Source: Serripes groenlandicus
Taxonomy: Eukaryota > Mollusca > Bivalvia > Cardiida > Cardiidae
DNA length: 64,000 nucleotides
Assembly (NCBI GenBank): GCA_031761405.1
Contig: JASEVX010000005.1
Location: 36,595,198 to 36,659,197, forward strand
Reading direction: 5' to 3'
Below are positions 41,336-55,800 of this stretch, piece by piece. How positions within the stretch are numbered: position 1 is the first letter of the stretch; the number at the start of each line of letters is the position of its first letter. Below the pieces are notes generated by a model. That model was not told the DNA's origin and ran no database searches. It worked only from the letters and a program-made list of their open reading frames with translations. A program made the position numbers and the translations under genes.

Positions 41336-44300
41336 GTGAATATTTGTTTTCGATTTGCTATTTTACTGTAGTAGTAATCGGATGTATCGTTGTAAACGGT
41401 AGCCAGACTTCTCGACCCTCCGACTTCTCGACCCCCGTTTTACCAGACTTCTCGACCCCCTATTAGAAATATCGTCGGATAGGACTATTATATGGTTTAT
41501 TTATATAGAGACATGATTTGTTATAGTATTTTAAAGTTTATAAAGATTATATATGTATATATTACATAAAAGTACTCACCGGTGTTGCAGGTACGATGTT
41601 GCCATCTATCACATATATCGCATGTGATGCCATGTTGTAATTCACGGTCTCACAGGTTCTTCACAAGATAAACACAGATCTGACATTTTAACACAGAAGT
41701 CACAAGGCACAATATTTAAATCAAATTTATTAAAACTTCAACAATTCTGAACAGAGTAACATGGAATGTGGAAAATATTTGATGTGATGGTGGATATGCA
41801 TAGATATATATACTATATGCGTTCACATATAACAATTGTCGTTTTATTAATAATATGCAATTATTACAATTAATTATTAAAAAATAAAACAAACAAGGAC
41901 AAACATACCGCGTACATCAAAAGTAAGTTTCATCCTTTGTGTGCATCGGGTGCGAATTTAACACCTCATTAAATGCACTTAAAATACGCAATTAACATAA
42001 TAAGTATATAAAATAAAAACATTAATGATCTTAATTTAATTTCATAACAAACAAACATATTATAATTTAACAGTTTTAATAATGTATAATCGATCATCAT
42101 TCGCTCGGGCTACAAATTTTTTAATATGGGGTCGAGAAGTCTGGTAAAACGGGGGTCGAGAAGTCGGAGGGTCGAGAAGTCTGGCAGCCGTTGTAAACGG
42201 ATACCATAGTCTTTCACTATAATCGGTCAGTTAACACCTTACTATAACACCTACATATCGATTATATTATATAGTCCTACAATCGATAAGTTAAACGAAA
42301 TCTCTACCCCACTTAATCTATATTATCAATTAGACGAATTCTCCAGAATGTTTTATGTTAACCCATATATCCCTCCTCTGCCATCAAATTTGTAAAGTGT
42401 ACAGCAAGGCATTAAACGTTGCATATGTACCTATACCCAATTCCTGTGAAATTAGAAATGATTTAAAAAACAATATGAAACAAGGATGAAGGAACTCAAA
42501 CTATATTAACACATATTCACAGATGAAGTGATTTAGTCAATAATTATAGCTAATGGGATTCCCAGACTTTGATTTAAAGAATCAACGGTCCATAGTGCTG
42601 CTGCATAGACTTCCTCCTTGTGTTGAGGATGTGAGAGGATTTGTGACTTTATATGGATTAATTCAGTTTAGTTATAACATGTTTATCTTTTAAGACTCTT
42701 TCAGTCCAATTTGTAATTTTTTCTTAACTGAATTAATTAAGAGAATAAGACTTATTTGTCAGATGCAAATTCCAAAATATGAACATTTTTAACAAACGAT
42801 AAAAAATAAATAAAAATAGCTACAACAGTGTTGTTTTCACACTTGCTCAGAACCTGCACCTTTTGTGACTTCATTTGCAATAAGGTCATTTGAAATTTCA
42901 CATTATTTATGGTTAAAGATAAAGATGGTATCTTTATATCATTACAGGCCTGTCACTTTGGCAATATTGGGTTTAGACAGTGCAGGAAAATCTACCACAA
43001 CGAAGGCTTTACTAGCAGGTAAGTGAAATTTCAAACTGAGTAAAATCCCAATAAACTGACATCGAGAGATTTATTAGCAAAGTTCTACCATCATTATTAC
43101 ACAACTGTTATTGTAATGCAGAATTTTGGCGAGAGTCTTTCAGAGTGCTTCACGGAGAATATCGCAAACATAGAAGATTCTGATCAACCTGTGCTGAGGA
43201 GCAGGCTGATGTCTCTGGATCTTATCTTACTGATGCTAAATCCTGATTGGTAGTTTTCGTATGACTTGACTCTATGTATTTCGTATAATAATCCTATAAT
43301 GTTGTTTAATTTTTCTTAACCCTTTTGCAAATACAACAAACTGTCAGCAGACGACTTTGAAAACAAACATGCAAAATCAAGGAAAGTCTCTATATTAAAA
43401 TGAAACTATAATTACTGAAATAAGTTGAGAACATTGTGACAAAAGGTGAATTTGCTTGTTTTGAGCAATTTCTCCTTTTGTTTCAATGTTTTCAAAAGTC
43501 GTCTGCTGCAGAGGCGTCTATAAGTCCGAATGGGTTAATACAGAGAGCCCTTAATTTTGAAGCCTCTTTAGCAGAACAATTTGAAGAACATTGTCAAATA
43601 AGCGGAAACTGCTATTAATTTTTCTACAATAATTATAACCTATATCTTACATCAATTTTCCATTCTGTAACATCTGAATACTAAGACATTTTCAAAGTCG
43701 TCTGCTGCAGATGTGTTGTATGTGGGAAAGGGTTCACAATATATAAATATTGCATGGCTTCCAGTGTGACAGTACATATTGTCAACATGAGGAAATTACT
43801 GTTACCCGAGACGAAACCAAGGTTAACAGTATTTACCCGAATGTTGACAATATGTACTGTCACACTGGAAGCCATGCAATATTTAATTTATTATACTGAA
43901 CAAAATTACACGCTTATTCAATTTATTCTGTACCTTTGTAGGGGAGTTGAACATGGGTAGATCTACTACAATGTAACACACACATATAATATACCGGTTA
44001 ACAGTATACTGTTACATGGCACGCGCATCTTAAAGGTGACGTTCTTGTTTTAAATGACGTCATGCACGTGCATAACCAACATTTTCACGTGTGTGCCATG
44101 TAACAGTATACTGTTTACCGGTCAAAAACGTACTGTTAGCATGAGACAGTAAGAAATTTCCCATGATGAGTATAAGAGAATCTAACATTGCAAAGTCACG
44201 TGAGGTATAATAACATGAAATACACCCCTAGTATCTCAAGCTCTGTTTCCTTTTCATGTTATCTTACATATTTTGTTATCTCTTTATTAAATGTGTGTAA

Positions 44301-46772
44301 TTACAGAGGGACTAGACACCGCACCGACTATAGGATTCAACAAGGAAGAATTGGAGTATGCCAACTTTTCCATTGTGCTGTATGACTTGGGAGGTGGTCA
44401 GAAAATTCGAGGCATATGGAAAGACTACCTGAATGAAATATTTGGTGTTATATATGTTGTTGATTCATCTGTCCGTGAGAGAATGGGGGAGGTGAAAGAT
44501 AACTTTTGGAACCTCATTGGTCATGAAATGGTTCGGTCTAAACCAGTCCTTGTGTATGTATTTTTTTGCATAGCTGATTGAAGATATTTATTATATTATA
44601 TATACTCTTTTTTTATATAGATTCTTGTGAACAAATATCATGAAGAAAACTATTAACCTTTCCCAGTTAAAAAACAGAGTGAAGAAGGTAGATTATTAGA
44701 TACTATCAAACTGATAGTATTCCACATATCAACTGTATTCCAATTTAAGTGTCCTGGTTTGAAGTCAACAAATCTGCAGCAGAGGACTGTGAAAACATTA
44801 AGGCAAAAGTATGCAAAATTTCTGTAGATAAAAGTATAATTACTAAACAAAAGAAAGGAAAAATTTAATTGTGAGCAATTTGATCTTTTCCAACTCTTTC
44901 AAACAACTGTTCATAGGTAAATGGTTAACTGTTATGATGATTCAAGAGTTGCCTGCTTTGATATTCTCCAAATTTTAAGTTGAGATTTATAAGCAATTTC
45001 TCTTTTTCTCACTATGTTTTCATGTTGTTTTTGTTTACATCAGACTAGCAAATAAAGAAGATATTGACGGGCATATGGATGAGGTAGAACTAGTGCAACA
45101 GTTACAGCTGGAAGATTTAGTCAACATCAACAAATGTCCTTGTAAAATGGTAAGAATAAGAGGTCTAGGTTACCCTTTCCCTCATACAGCAATGCTGCAG
45201 CAGACAACTTTGAAAACATATATGGAAAATAAATGTATAACTATTGAATAGGGTTGAAAACAGTGTGAACTTCTGTTCCTCTGAAGTAGTGGACAGTTTA
45301 ACCTGATACTGAAACCAGTAGACATGTGAACTTCTATTCTTCTATAGAAGTGGACAGTTTAATCTGATACTGAAACCAGTAGACATGTGAACTTCTATTC
45401 TTCTATAGAAGGGGACAGTTTAACCTAATACTGAAACCAGTAGACATTTGAACTTTTGTTCCTCTATAGAAGTGGATAGTTTAACCTGATACTTAAACCA
45501 GTAGACATGTGAACTTTTGTTCCTCTAAATACCAAGGGTCTATTGAAATAAATCAGAGGTCCAGATAAGGAGGGGTTTTCAGCTCAGTTTCCACAATTTC
45601 TATCTTATTATTAAAGCAAACCCAATGTTGTGGGTACTCAAAAGAATTGTCTCACTGAGACAATTCTTTTGAGTACCCACAACATAGGGTTTGAGGGTGA
45701 AATTTATAAGCATTTTAGAACATGCAAAACGCCCCTTATCTAGAGTTCTAAATAAATAATACATTCATAAAAATTCTTTCAAACACATATGTTTACAGTA
45801 GTTTATTATATCTTTGCTGTGTTCTTTCTTGGTCCAATCTCATGATAATTAGACCTAACACTTCCCTTCAGTGTAACCTGCATGTAAACCTTTTTGATAG
45901 CATGCTACTGTAGCAAAGTATAAGGTCTGATTTTAATGAGATTGATATTGGTCACAATACATTGTTTTCCTTTCTTGCAGGTAATGTGTTCAGCTATAAA
46001 AGGTACTGGTAAGAAAATGGACCCCAACATAGGTGTTGGCATGACATGGTTATGTAGCATGTTAGATCAGCAATATGATACATTAAAAATACGGATCGAC
46101 CGTGATGTGGAGATAATGGATCAGAAGAGACAAAAGGAGAGAGAGGAGAGAAAGGAGAGAGTAAAAAAACAGAGAGAAGAAAGGTAGATAGTATTTCACA
46201 TATCAACTGTATTTCAATTTTAGTGTCCTGGTTTGAAGTCAATTACTTAGTTCTTCTTAATTAACATTGTTAAAATGGCCTTTTAGTGCCAAACAAGACA
46301 ATTATTTACATAGGATGTTGTTTTTAACTTGCATAGGATGACTGTTTTTTTTACTGACAGTACTAAACCTTTAAAAACATGAAAACTATTCAAATGGAAA
46401 CAAAACACCTTCTAATAGCAAGTAGATTGATCCAGGTCTTGATTGGCCTCCTGTTTATGAAAATCATTATCAAATAAATATGGTTTGTTTCCAATAAAGC
46501 CGAGCCCCGGTAGCTCAGTCGGTAGCGACGCGGGTTGTCAATCCAGTGGTTGCGAGTTCGAATCCCGGCTCGGCCAACTTTCTTTCCGACAAAAGTCAAT
46601 AAGACATGCGTCATTCGTCTTCCACCAATGGGCTAAGTCTATGTGGAAAAGCAGCCAGTTGCTTGGGAAGATTGTTGTGTGGAGTACTGGTGTGAGAAAA
46701 CCAGGAAATGCATGAGTAGGTGAACTGGCCGCCGTGATATAACTGAGAAATTGTTAAAAACGGCGTTAAACC

Positions 46773-46805
<33 letters not shown>

Positions 46806-49800
46806 GTTTCCAATAAAATTTAACCCTTTCCCACATGTAGACACTTTCTGATGCTTCTGTAGCCAACAACTTTTAGAAACATTGTGGCAAAATGAAATTG
46901 ATCATATTGAGAAGTTTCTCAATTTGCCACAATGTTTTCAGCTTTATCCAATAAATGTTCTTTCATTTATAGTTTCCATATTTTTGACGAATGTTTTCAA
47001 AGTTGTATGTGGGAAAGGGCTAACTATTTTATCTTGAATTTATCCAGAGAAAGATTAGAAGAAGAAGAGAACAAAAGACTGGGTATAAAGAAGGAAGAGA
47101 TTGATGAGGATGATGAGGATATTGTGGATGGTAGTGTCAACCCATTCCGGAGACTGGATAATGACGAAATTCAGAGAAAGGTGAACTTATTAGTTTGACA
47201 TTGTGCTAAAACATTTTAAGGTTAAGGAGCAATTACTCCTTTTTTCACAAAGTATTTGAGTCTGTATCAAAATGAGAATCCACCAGAGTGGTTAGTATCA
47301 GTAATTTGCAACCGGGCATCATGGGTTTGGTCCTGTTGTGGTGGTCTTAGTGGAGTGCCCTTGGGCTAGCCATATTTCCTAGCCTAGTACTGGTTTGTTT
47401 ACCAAAGGTTCATTTATAAGTGAACTGTCACCATGATATACCTGAAATAATGTTGAAAACAGCGTAAAACTCCACCCCCCCAAAGAAAAGAAATAAACTG
47501 TTTAAAAATAACTCTTCTAAATTTCCAGATACACTTGTTTCTTCTAGAAAATTGACGGGGAAGATTATAGTGTTACCCTCCACTGTCCATAGATAGTTCC
47601 AACCATCCATCATCATGTTTCGTGTTTATTTCCTCTGGAATGTTTGGCTTTGTTTTAATTATTGCTAGTCGCTTGTGTTTTAGGACAAGATGTAGCTGAG
47701 GTTTAAATTGTTTTCCTGTCAGAATGATGATACTAAGAAGAGTTATTGGCTTAACATTTTGAACATTTCTTACATCAATAGATGGTGCAATTTATGATTT
47801 GGCTGTTGATAGAGTGGTATTCATGCCCTTTCTATACATGTGTAGTTTCTTTAAATATCATAAAAAGTGATGTCTTAATTATGATATTTCAAGGAAAGTA
47901 TTTTTTTAAGAAGCAGATCTGTCTGCACAATGTCATTTTTGTGTCACCTGCGTAGCATGGTAGGCACTTAGGGATTACTTTTTTTTTTGTCCGGCGTCTG
48001 TCTGTCTGTCGTCACACTTTTTCGTCACGTTTTCAAATAACTTTTTTTCTACTCAAAGGATTACATTGAAACTTCTGACAAATGTTTATATCAATATTTG
48101 TGGTGGGTTCACAAAAGGGGGATAATCCAAATATTTTTATATCAGAGTTATTGCCTCTTTTCTTTCAAAAATTTAATTTTCTGACAAGGCCCCGGTAGCT
48201 GACACACGTGCTCCGGGGAGCACTCCATTCTAGTTTTCAAAACCATTTCAGATATTGCTTTGAAACTTTCAACACTTGTTCCCCATCATAACTTCCATCA
48301 ACAGACATATTCCATAACTCTGTCAAGGTTTTTGTAAGAATTATGGCCCTTTTTCAACTTACAGTTTTGGTTAAATTTTCGTACCACGACAATTTTTTCA
48401 AAACAATTAGAGATAAAGCTTATAAACTTACAATACTTATTTACCATCATATCCTCCATCAACAGACAAGAGTACACTCTGTCAAGGTTTTTTTTAGCTC
48501 ACCTAAGCATGAAGTGCGAGGTGAGCTTTAGTGATCACTCACCGTCCATCGTCGTCTGTATGTCCGTCTGTTAACAATTTCCTACAAATGACTTCTCCTA
48601 CAAAATCAATGGACTGATTTCAAAATAACTTCACAGGAATGATTCTTAGGTGGTCCTCTTTTAAAGTTGTTAAAATAATTTAATGCCAAATAGAACTTTG
48701 GTTGCTGCGGCATCAGAAAAGGGGAAATTAATTTGCACAAATGTTCCTTGTGGGACCCTCTACCAAGATTGTTCAAATTATTCCGATCCGTTGAAAAACA
48801 TGGCCGCCAGAGGGCAGAGCTTGTTTTCCTTATATGTGCATTGTAAAATCTTTAAAAATCTTCTTGTCCAAAAGATAATTTGGCACAAATGTTCCTTAGG
48901 GGACCTTCTATCAAGGTTGGTCAAATTAATCCGATCCATTGAAAAACATGGCCACCAGGGGCGGTGCTTGTTTTCCTTATATGTGCATTGTTAAAACTTC
49001 TTGTCCAAAAGTACCTGCCCGATTTAAATATAATTTAGCACAATGTTCCTTGGGTGACCCTCTACCAAGATTGTTGAAATAATTTCGATCTGACGAAAAT
49101 CATGGCAGCCAGGGGGAGGAGGGGCTTGTTTTCCTTATATGTTATATAGTGAAAACTTATAAAAATCTTCTTGTACTAAATCACTGGTCCGATTTGAAGA
49201 TAATTTGGCACAAATGTTCCTTGTGTGACCCTCTGCCAAGGTTGTTCAATTTATTCTGATCCATTGAAAAACATGGCCACAAGGGGGGTTGCTTGTTTTC
49301 TTTATATATATAGAGTAAAACCTTTGAAAACTATTGAAGTTTAATTTAATCAGGTAAGCGATATAGGGCCATCATGGCCCTCTTGTTTAAGAAGTATGGC
49401 CCTTTTTCAATTTAATATTTTATTATTCAAACCAAATCAATTTATTTTCCTTCAAAATAATTGGAGATATAGCTTAAACACTTACAATATCTTTTTACCA
49501 TCATAACCTCCACCAACAGTCAAGAGTGCATAATTCAGTGAAGGTTTTTGTAAGAATTATGAGCATTAACGACTTATAAAGTACATTGCTTATAAATAGT
49601 ATGATAAAGAACTTGGATATGTTTTCTGTACCACCCAAAAAAGTTGTTTTATTGGAAAGCACAAAAAAGTCGAGCATGCTGTCCTCTGTTAGCTCTCGTT
49701 TAATACCTTTTCCAACAATTAGTCACTTTTTGATGCCTCTGCAGCAGATGACATTTGAAAACTTTATGGCAAAAGAAGTTATTGGACATAATGAGCAGTA

Positions 49801-52800
49801 TCGACATTTGCCACGATGTTCTCAAATTTATTCAATAAATGTTCTTTCATTTATAGATTGCTTCCATAGTTTTGACTTAATCATAACTGTTTTCAAAGTC
49901 GTCTGCTGCAGAGTTGTTGTATGTGGGAAAGAGGGGTTAGAATTTGAAACTTTTCCATTGTTTTCTCCATTGTAATTCAAGACTTCCAGATGTTACGAGT
50001 CATTGACTTCCTCAATTGTTTTTAAAGCAGTCAACTCTCAAAACATTAGAAAGGTGGAAATAGTTGAAAACTAGGGTAAATTCGATTTTTAGTCAAAAAC
50101 TTAAATTAAGATATTTAATAATGTTATTAAAAAATGAAATAAACATGAAAAAGACTGTCTAGCATTAACCCTTTACCACATGTATATGCTTTCTGACGCC
50201 CATGCAGCAGATGACTTTTGAAAACATTGTGGTGAAAAGAGAAATTGCTCATAAATTTCTTCTTATTGCGACAATGTTTTCAGCTCTCTTCAATATTAAA
50301 CTATCAGTTAAAGAAATATTTCCTATTTTTGTCTAGATGATTTTTAAAGTCGTCTGCTGTGATTTGTTGTATGTGGGAAAGGGTTAATGTGGAATTTGTG
50401 TGGAATTAACATTTCAGTTAAATCAAGCTGAAAAGCGTGCCGCTAGAGTAAAATTCACAAGATTAGATGCATGGCAATAGCTAGGTATATGGTGTGAACC
50501 TTTCCCTCATTTTGCTTTGGCACAAAGGGTTTGTTAAAACAGTGTGAAAAAGAGGAAGTCAATTAGGACTTCTCTTTTTCAACAATATTTTCCAGTTTGT
50601 CAGTTTTATAATCAATTTCACTGAAGTTTGGATTTTCATGCTCCCTGAAAATATCGGTTAAACATTGAGTCACCGTGTTTTCTGTTTGTGTGTGCCTGCA
50701 TCAGTCCTGTTTTGTTACACAGCTAATTTCTCGTCAATTGAGGGCTTGAATTCAATGAAACCGTTTCGTAATCTTCTGTACCAAGAGGACATAAACATGT
50801 CAGTGTGTTTAGATTCACCACTGTTGACTGAGTTATGGCTTTGGATATTGTACAACTCCTTCAGGGATCATCCACTGTTTTTACTGATGTTCATGTTATG
50901 GAAGTTTTTAATCCATCTAACTAACTAGCATACTATGAGGGAACGGATCATATACCAAGTTTAGATTTTTTTTTTTTACAAGAGTTTGTTTTGGGTATAT
51001 TACTGTTTCACAATTTCAGGTCAAATTCATGGAATAATGTAAAATTACTTTGTTAACAGTCATATTTTAACATAATTTTTTTATTTTGTCCCTGTGAAGG
51101 ATATAGTATTCTGTTAGGAATCTGTGAAAAATTAAAATGTGTATCGAATAAAATGCTTATTAGATAGTCTATTAGGTAATACATGTATGTATTTATTTGT
51201 ATGTACATAAAGAAATGAAACATTTTTGAGACTTAAACATTTTAAAGATCTGTTTCAATTTGTGGCAATTTCATTGAGTATTTCATTTAACATTCAATTA
51301 ACTTAAATCGCAGTAGACAACTTTGAAAAGGTAAATGTAAATAAGATTGTAATTGCTGTAAATGAAAGTATGATATTTGAAAATAGTTGAAAACATAGTA
51401 GTAAAGGGACAATTTCTGCTTTTACCACAATGTTTTAAAATATGTCTGCTGAAGAAGTTTGAGAAATTATCTGTATATTGTAAAGGGTTATGGTGTTACA
51501 TGTGAGAATAATCAACAGTCTAAACTTTCATAAAAGTAGTAGCAGTATTCAAAAAAAATTGTAGTTCTTAAATCCTTGGCATTTTAACCTTTCCCACATG
51601 CAACACATTTGTAGAAATTGTTTTATTACTAAAAAAGTGTGATAGGAAAGTGTATACACTGTGCTTTATTTAGCTTAATATAGATTTAAAACAAATAAAT
51701 TTGCTTTTGCTTGCAATATCAAAACAAAATAAATCAACAGTTTGATGTTTGTTTTATCTGTAAGAATTAGATTATGGTTTTGATTATGTTACTACTACCA
51801 GAGTTTGTCTATATCTTGTTTGGTGTGTTTTATTTAACCCTTTCCTGCATGCAGATGCATTTGGATGAATCTATGAATATCTGTTTGGTATATAAGTTAA
51901 TGTTTAATTCTTTAGCATTCTTAAGAGGATGGAGCTAGTGGCTGTTTTTGAAATGCTATAGAAAGCGCAAAATTAAGCTCCGCCCACTAACATCATTCCC
52001 AATAAACACTAAAAATCCAATTTAAATTCTTAACTAGACTACCTCAAAATCTACTTTGAAAAATGTTTTTATGTTGTTCATGTTGTTCTTTATTTCCACA
52101 ACAGATGCACTTGAAAACATTGTGATTAAGGGGAAATTATATTCGCTTTCTTCCTTCTCTGCAGAAGACGGCTTTTTGAAAACATGGTGACCAAAGAAGA
52201 AATTGCTCAAAACAAGCAATTTCTGCTTTTGTCACCATGTTTTCAAACCTATTCAATTATTGTAATTTCATTTAAAGGGAGTTTCCAAAAAAATTCGGGT
52301 ATGTTTTCAAAGTCGTCTGCTGAAGAGTTGTTGCATATGGGAAAGAGCTTGAGCCCTTTACCTGGTAGAGATTATTTCTGACTTCTAATACAGCATATGA
52401 AAATATTGTGGAAAAGACATTTGCTTCAAACAATCAATTTCTAATTTCAACACGTTATCAGAATTAAACATCCTAATTTCCAGAAGTTAAATTCTTTTTC
52501 TCAGATAATTTCAGTTTGACAAAGCGCACAACTCTTAACAGATCATATGAAGTTAATACTTCAAAATATCTTTTAGAATTTTGAGCCAAGCCCCGGTAGC
52601 GAAGCAGGCTGTCAATCCAGGGGTTGTGAGTTTGAATCCCAGCTTGGCCTACAAAAGTCACTGTGACATGCGTCATTCTTCTTTCACCAATGGGCTAACA
52701 GTCTATGTGGAAAAGCAGCCAGCTGCTTGGAAAGCATGCTGTGTGGAGTGCTGGTGTGTAAAAGCCATGAAGAGGTGAACTGGCCACAGTGATATGACTG

Positions 52801-55800
52801 AACAATTGTTGAAAATGGCATTAAACCCTAATTAATCCATCAATCAATTTAGAATTTTGATAGATCAGCTTTTTGTCACATATGTGAAAATATGTTTTTG
52901 ACTTGAACTGATAGTGGAAAAAGCTGTAATTATTTCATGGTTTAAATATTTTTCAGGAAACGCAAATGAGACTTGTCAAAGAAAAAGAAAAGGAGAAAAA
53001 GAAAAGATTGAAGGAACTAGAACAAGAGAATATTAACCCAGCATTTACACCAGATAATACTGCGAACACAGTGAGTTCATACAGACAAGATAACAATGAT
53101 GACGATGGCTTCCACGTACCTAGATCTTCACGATCTTTAGGAAGTTATGGTTTATTAAATGGTGCCCCGTTACACAAAATAGGATCTGATGAGGAAGGGG
53201 ACAGTGACGCAACAATACCAAGATCGGGACGACAACTTCTTCCGCCGTTACAAAGTCCAAGGGGAACAAAGTTTGTTGAAGGGAGTTCAAGCAATACAAA
53301 GGATAAAAAGAAAAAGAAAAAACAAAAGCAAAAAGGTGGTACAATAGAGGAATATGGGGAATACTCAAATGACAGTCAAGTACATGAGAATGATAATTAT
53401 GGCCAATCAACGATGTCTGTCTCAAAGATAGAAGTGATATCAAACACTATAGATGAAGACTCGGAATATAGTGACAGAAATCTCAATGGCAGAGAGAAGT
53501 ACTTGAGGGACACAAGTCCAAGATCCACAGACAGTGGTCGGAAGAAGAGAGGCAAAAACAAATCACAAGAAGATGAAAATGGCTTTGATACTTTACGACT
53601 GAGTCAGCATTTAGACGATGTCGATGATGATATACCAAATGGTGGCAGCATTTCTCCAGTTAAAAACAGTATGTTTATGTGATCAACTTTCAACTCTTCC
53701 AAATTGGCTGAAGTATTAAGCTATAAAAATGAAATTATTGTTGTGTTGTGTTGAGTGCTGGTGCAAATGCAATCAATGTGTACACACTCCAATCAGTCAA
53801 TGTGTGAACACACAAATCAATCAATCAGTGTGTGTACACTCCAATCAATCAATGTGTACACACTCCAATCAATCAGTGTGTGTACACTCCAATCAATCAA
53901 TGTGTACACACTCCAATCAATTAATCAATTTGTATACACTCCAATCAATGTGACAGTCAATCAATCAATGTGTGCACACTCCAATCAATTAATCAATCAA
54001 TATGTGCACACTCCAGTCAATCAATGGATGTGTGCAGACTCCAGTCAATCAATCAATCAATGTGTGCAGTCTCCAATTAATCAAGCAATCAATATGTGCA
54101 GTCTGAAAATGAGTGGCACTCTGATAAAACTTATCGTTACACATTTGCAACCAGTGTAGGTGAAAATCAGTCAGTGCAACCCTAAAGACTGATCTGGCTC
54201 TGCACTGTTTGCCAATTAGTCATAGACGGTTTCATGACACAGCTTTAAAGCAGTATCTATTTGGATGCTTTAACCCATTACTTTACATGATATTTCAAAT
54301 GTTGTCTTCTTTACAATCAACAGATGAACAAGTTTAAAAATCTGGGAATTTTGAAGTAACATTTTGACAAAGATTTGAAAACGTTGCAATTAAGGGTGAA
54401 ATTGCTTGTTTTGAGCAATTTCACTTTTTATTATGTTTTGAAAAGTCGTCTGCAACAGCAGGCCTCAAATGTTGTCAGTGTGAAGTACATGAAGAGCAGT
54501 AAGATGTGTATCTACATGGGCAAAATAAGATTGGTTGTCCTGCAGCATCGCTCATATGTCATGCCCTTTCATGCCCTTTTGAAAGGAAACGATCCTTATC
54601 CAATCTTCATCAAATTTTGTTACTTTCCCTCATACGACAATTCTGCAGCAGACAACTGAACATATTTTGTCAAAATATAGAAAATCTCTATAATTGAATT
54701 GGTAACCTATGACAAAAGAAAAAAAATGCTGGTTTTGAGCAATTTCTTTTTTTTTAGATCACCTGAGCCGAAGGCTCAAGGCGAGCTATTCTGATCACTT
54801 TTTGTCTGTCGTCCGTCGTTAACTTTTAGCTTCAAACATCATCTCCTCCTAAACCACAGGTCCAATGTGATCCAAACTTCACAGGAATGTTCCATTGGTG
54901 GCCCTCTTTCAAAATTGTTCAAAGATTTGAATTCCATCGAGTACTTTGGTTGCTGCGGCATCAGAAAGGGCTCAAATTTCCAAATTTCCAAAGTTTAAAA
55001 ATCTTCTCTGATTCTGCATGTCAGATTCCAATATAATTTGGTAGAAATGTTTCTTGGGTGACCCTCTACAAGATTGTTCAAGGCATACTGATTGGTTGAA
55101 AACATGGCAGTCAGGAGGCATCAGAAAGGGGTGAAAATGACAAAATTTGGAAATTCCATTTTTTTTAAAGTTCTTGTCTGATATTAAGAAACTTGAATAG
55201 GAATCTAACTTCAGTGATCCTCTACTTAATTTGTTCAAGCCGTATTGATTGGTAACAAAATCATAGCAACCTCCCTTCATCACAAAAGGGGTAAATTGAA
55301 ATTTTACCTACAAATAACAACTACTACCATTCCATTAGGCCAATTTCAACTTGACTTCACAGGAATGTTCCTTTGATGGTCTTCTTTCAAAATTGTTCAA
55401 AGACTTACATTCTGTGTAGAACTTTGATTGCTGCGGCATCAGAAATTAAGAAAAAAAAGCAAACTTAAAAAGCCTTTTCCTCCATAATCCGTTTGTCAGA
55501 TTCCAAGATAATTTGGCAGAAATGTTCTTTGAGTGACTCTCTACAAAAACTGTTCAAGCCATATTGATTTCCTTGACAAACAGGGCAGCAAAGCGGCATC
55601 AGGAAAGAAGCAAAATGACAAAACTTTATAATTCCATTCTTATTAAAGTTCTTGTTACATTTCCAGATACAAATGGCTTTTACTGATAAGCTATTTCTTT
55701 AACAGTGTCCACTCCTTGCAGTTTCATGTGCACTCCTGATTAAATTTTCACAGATATTTGCAGTTAAATATTTGCTACTAACTTACTATCATTCAGGTGA

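Noticed and set aside
46503..46577. tRNA gene on the plus strand
   Set aside because: This is the head of SINE-B; the anticodon arm pairs poorly and a SINE body follows.
53120..53443. A 107-codon minus-strand frame
   Set aside because: It is antisense to the ARL13B exon 7 coding sequence and has no independent signal.
53669..53682. ARL13B ending at the TGA just after exon 7
   Set aside because: The in-frame stop comes five codons past a good donor (GTATGT), and exons 8 and 9 continue the homologous basic tail with matching phases.
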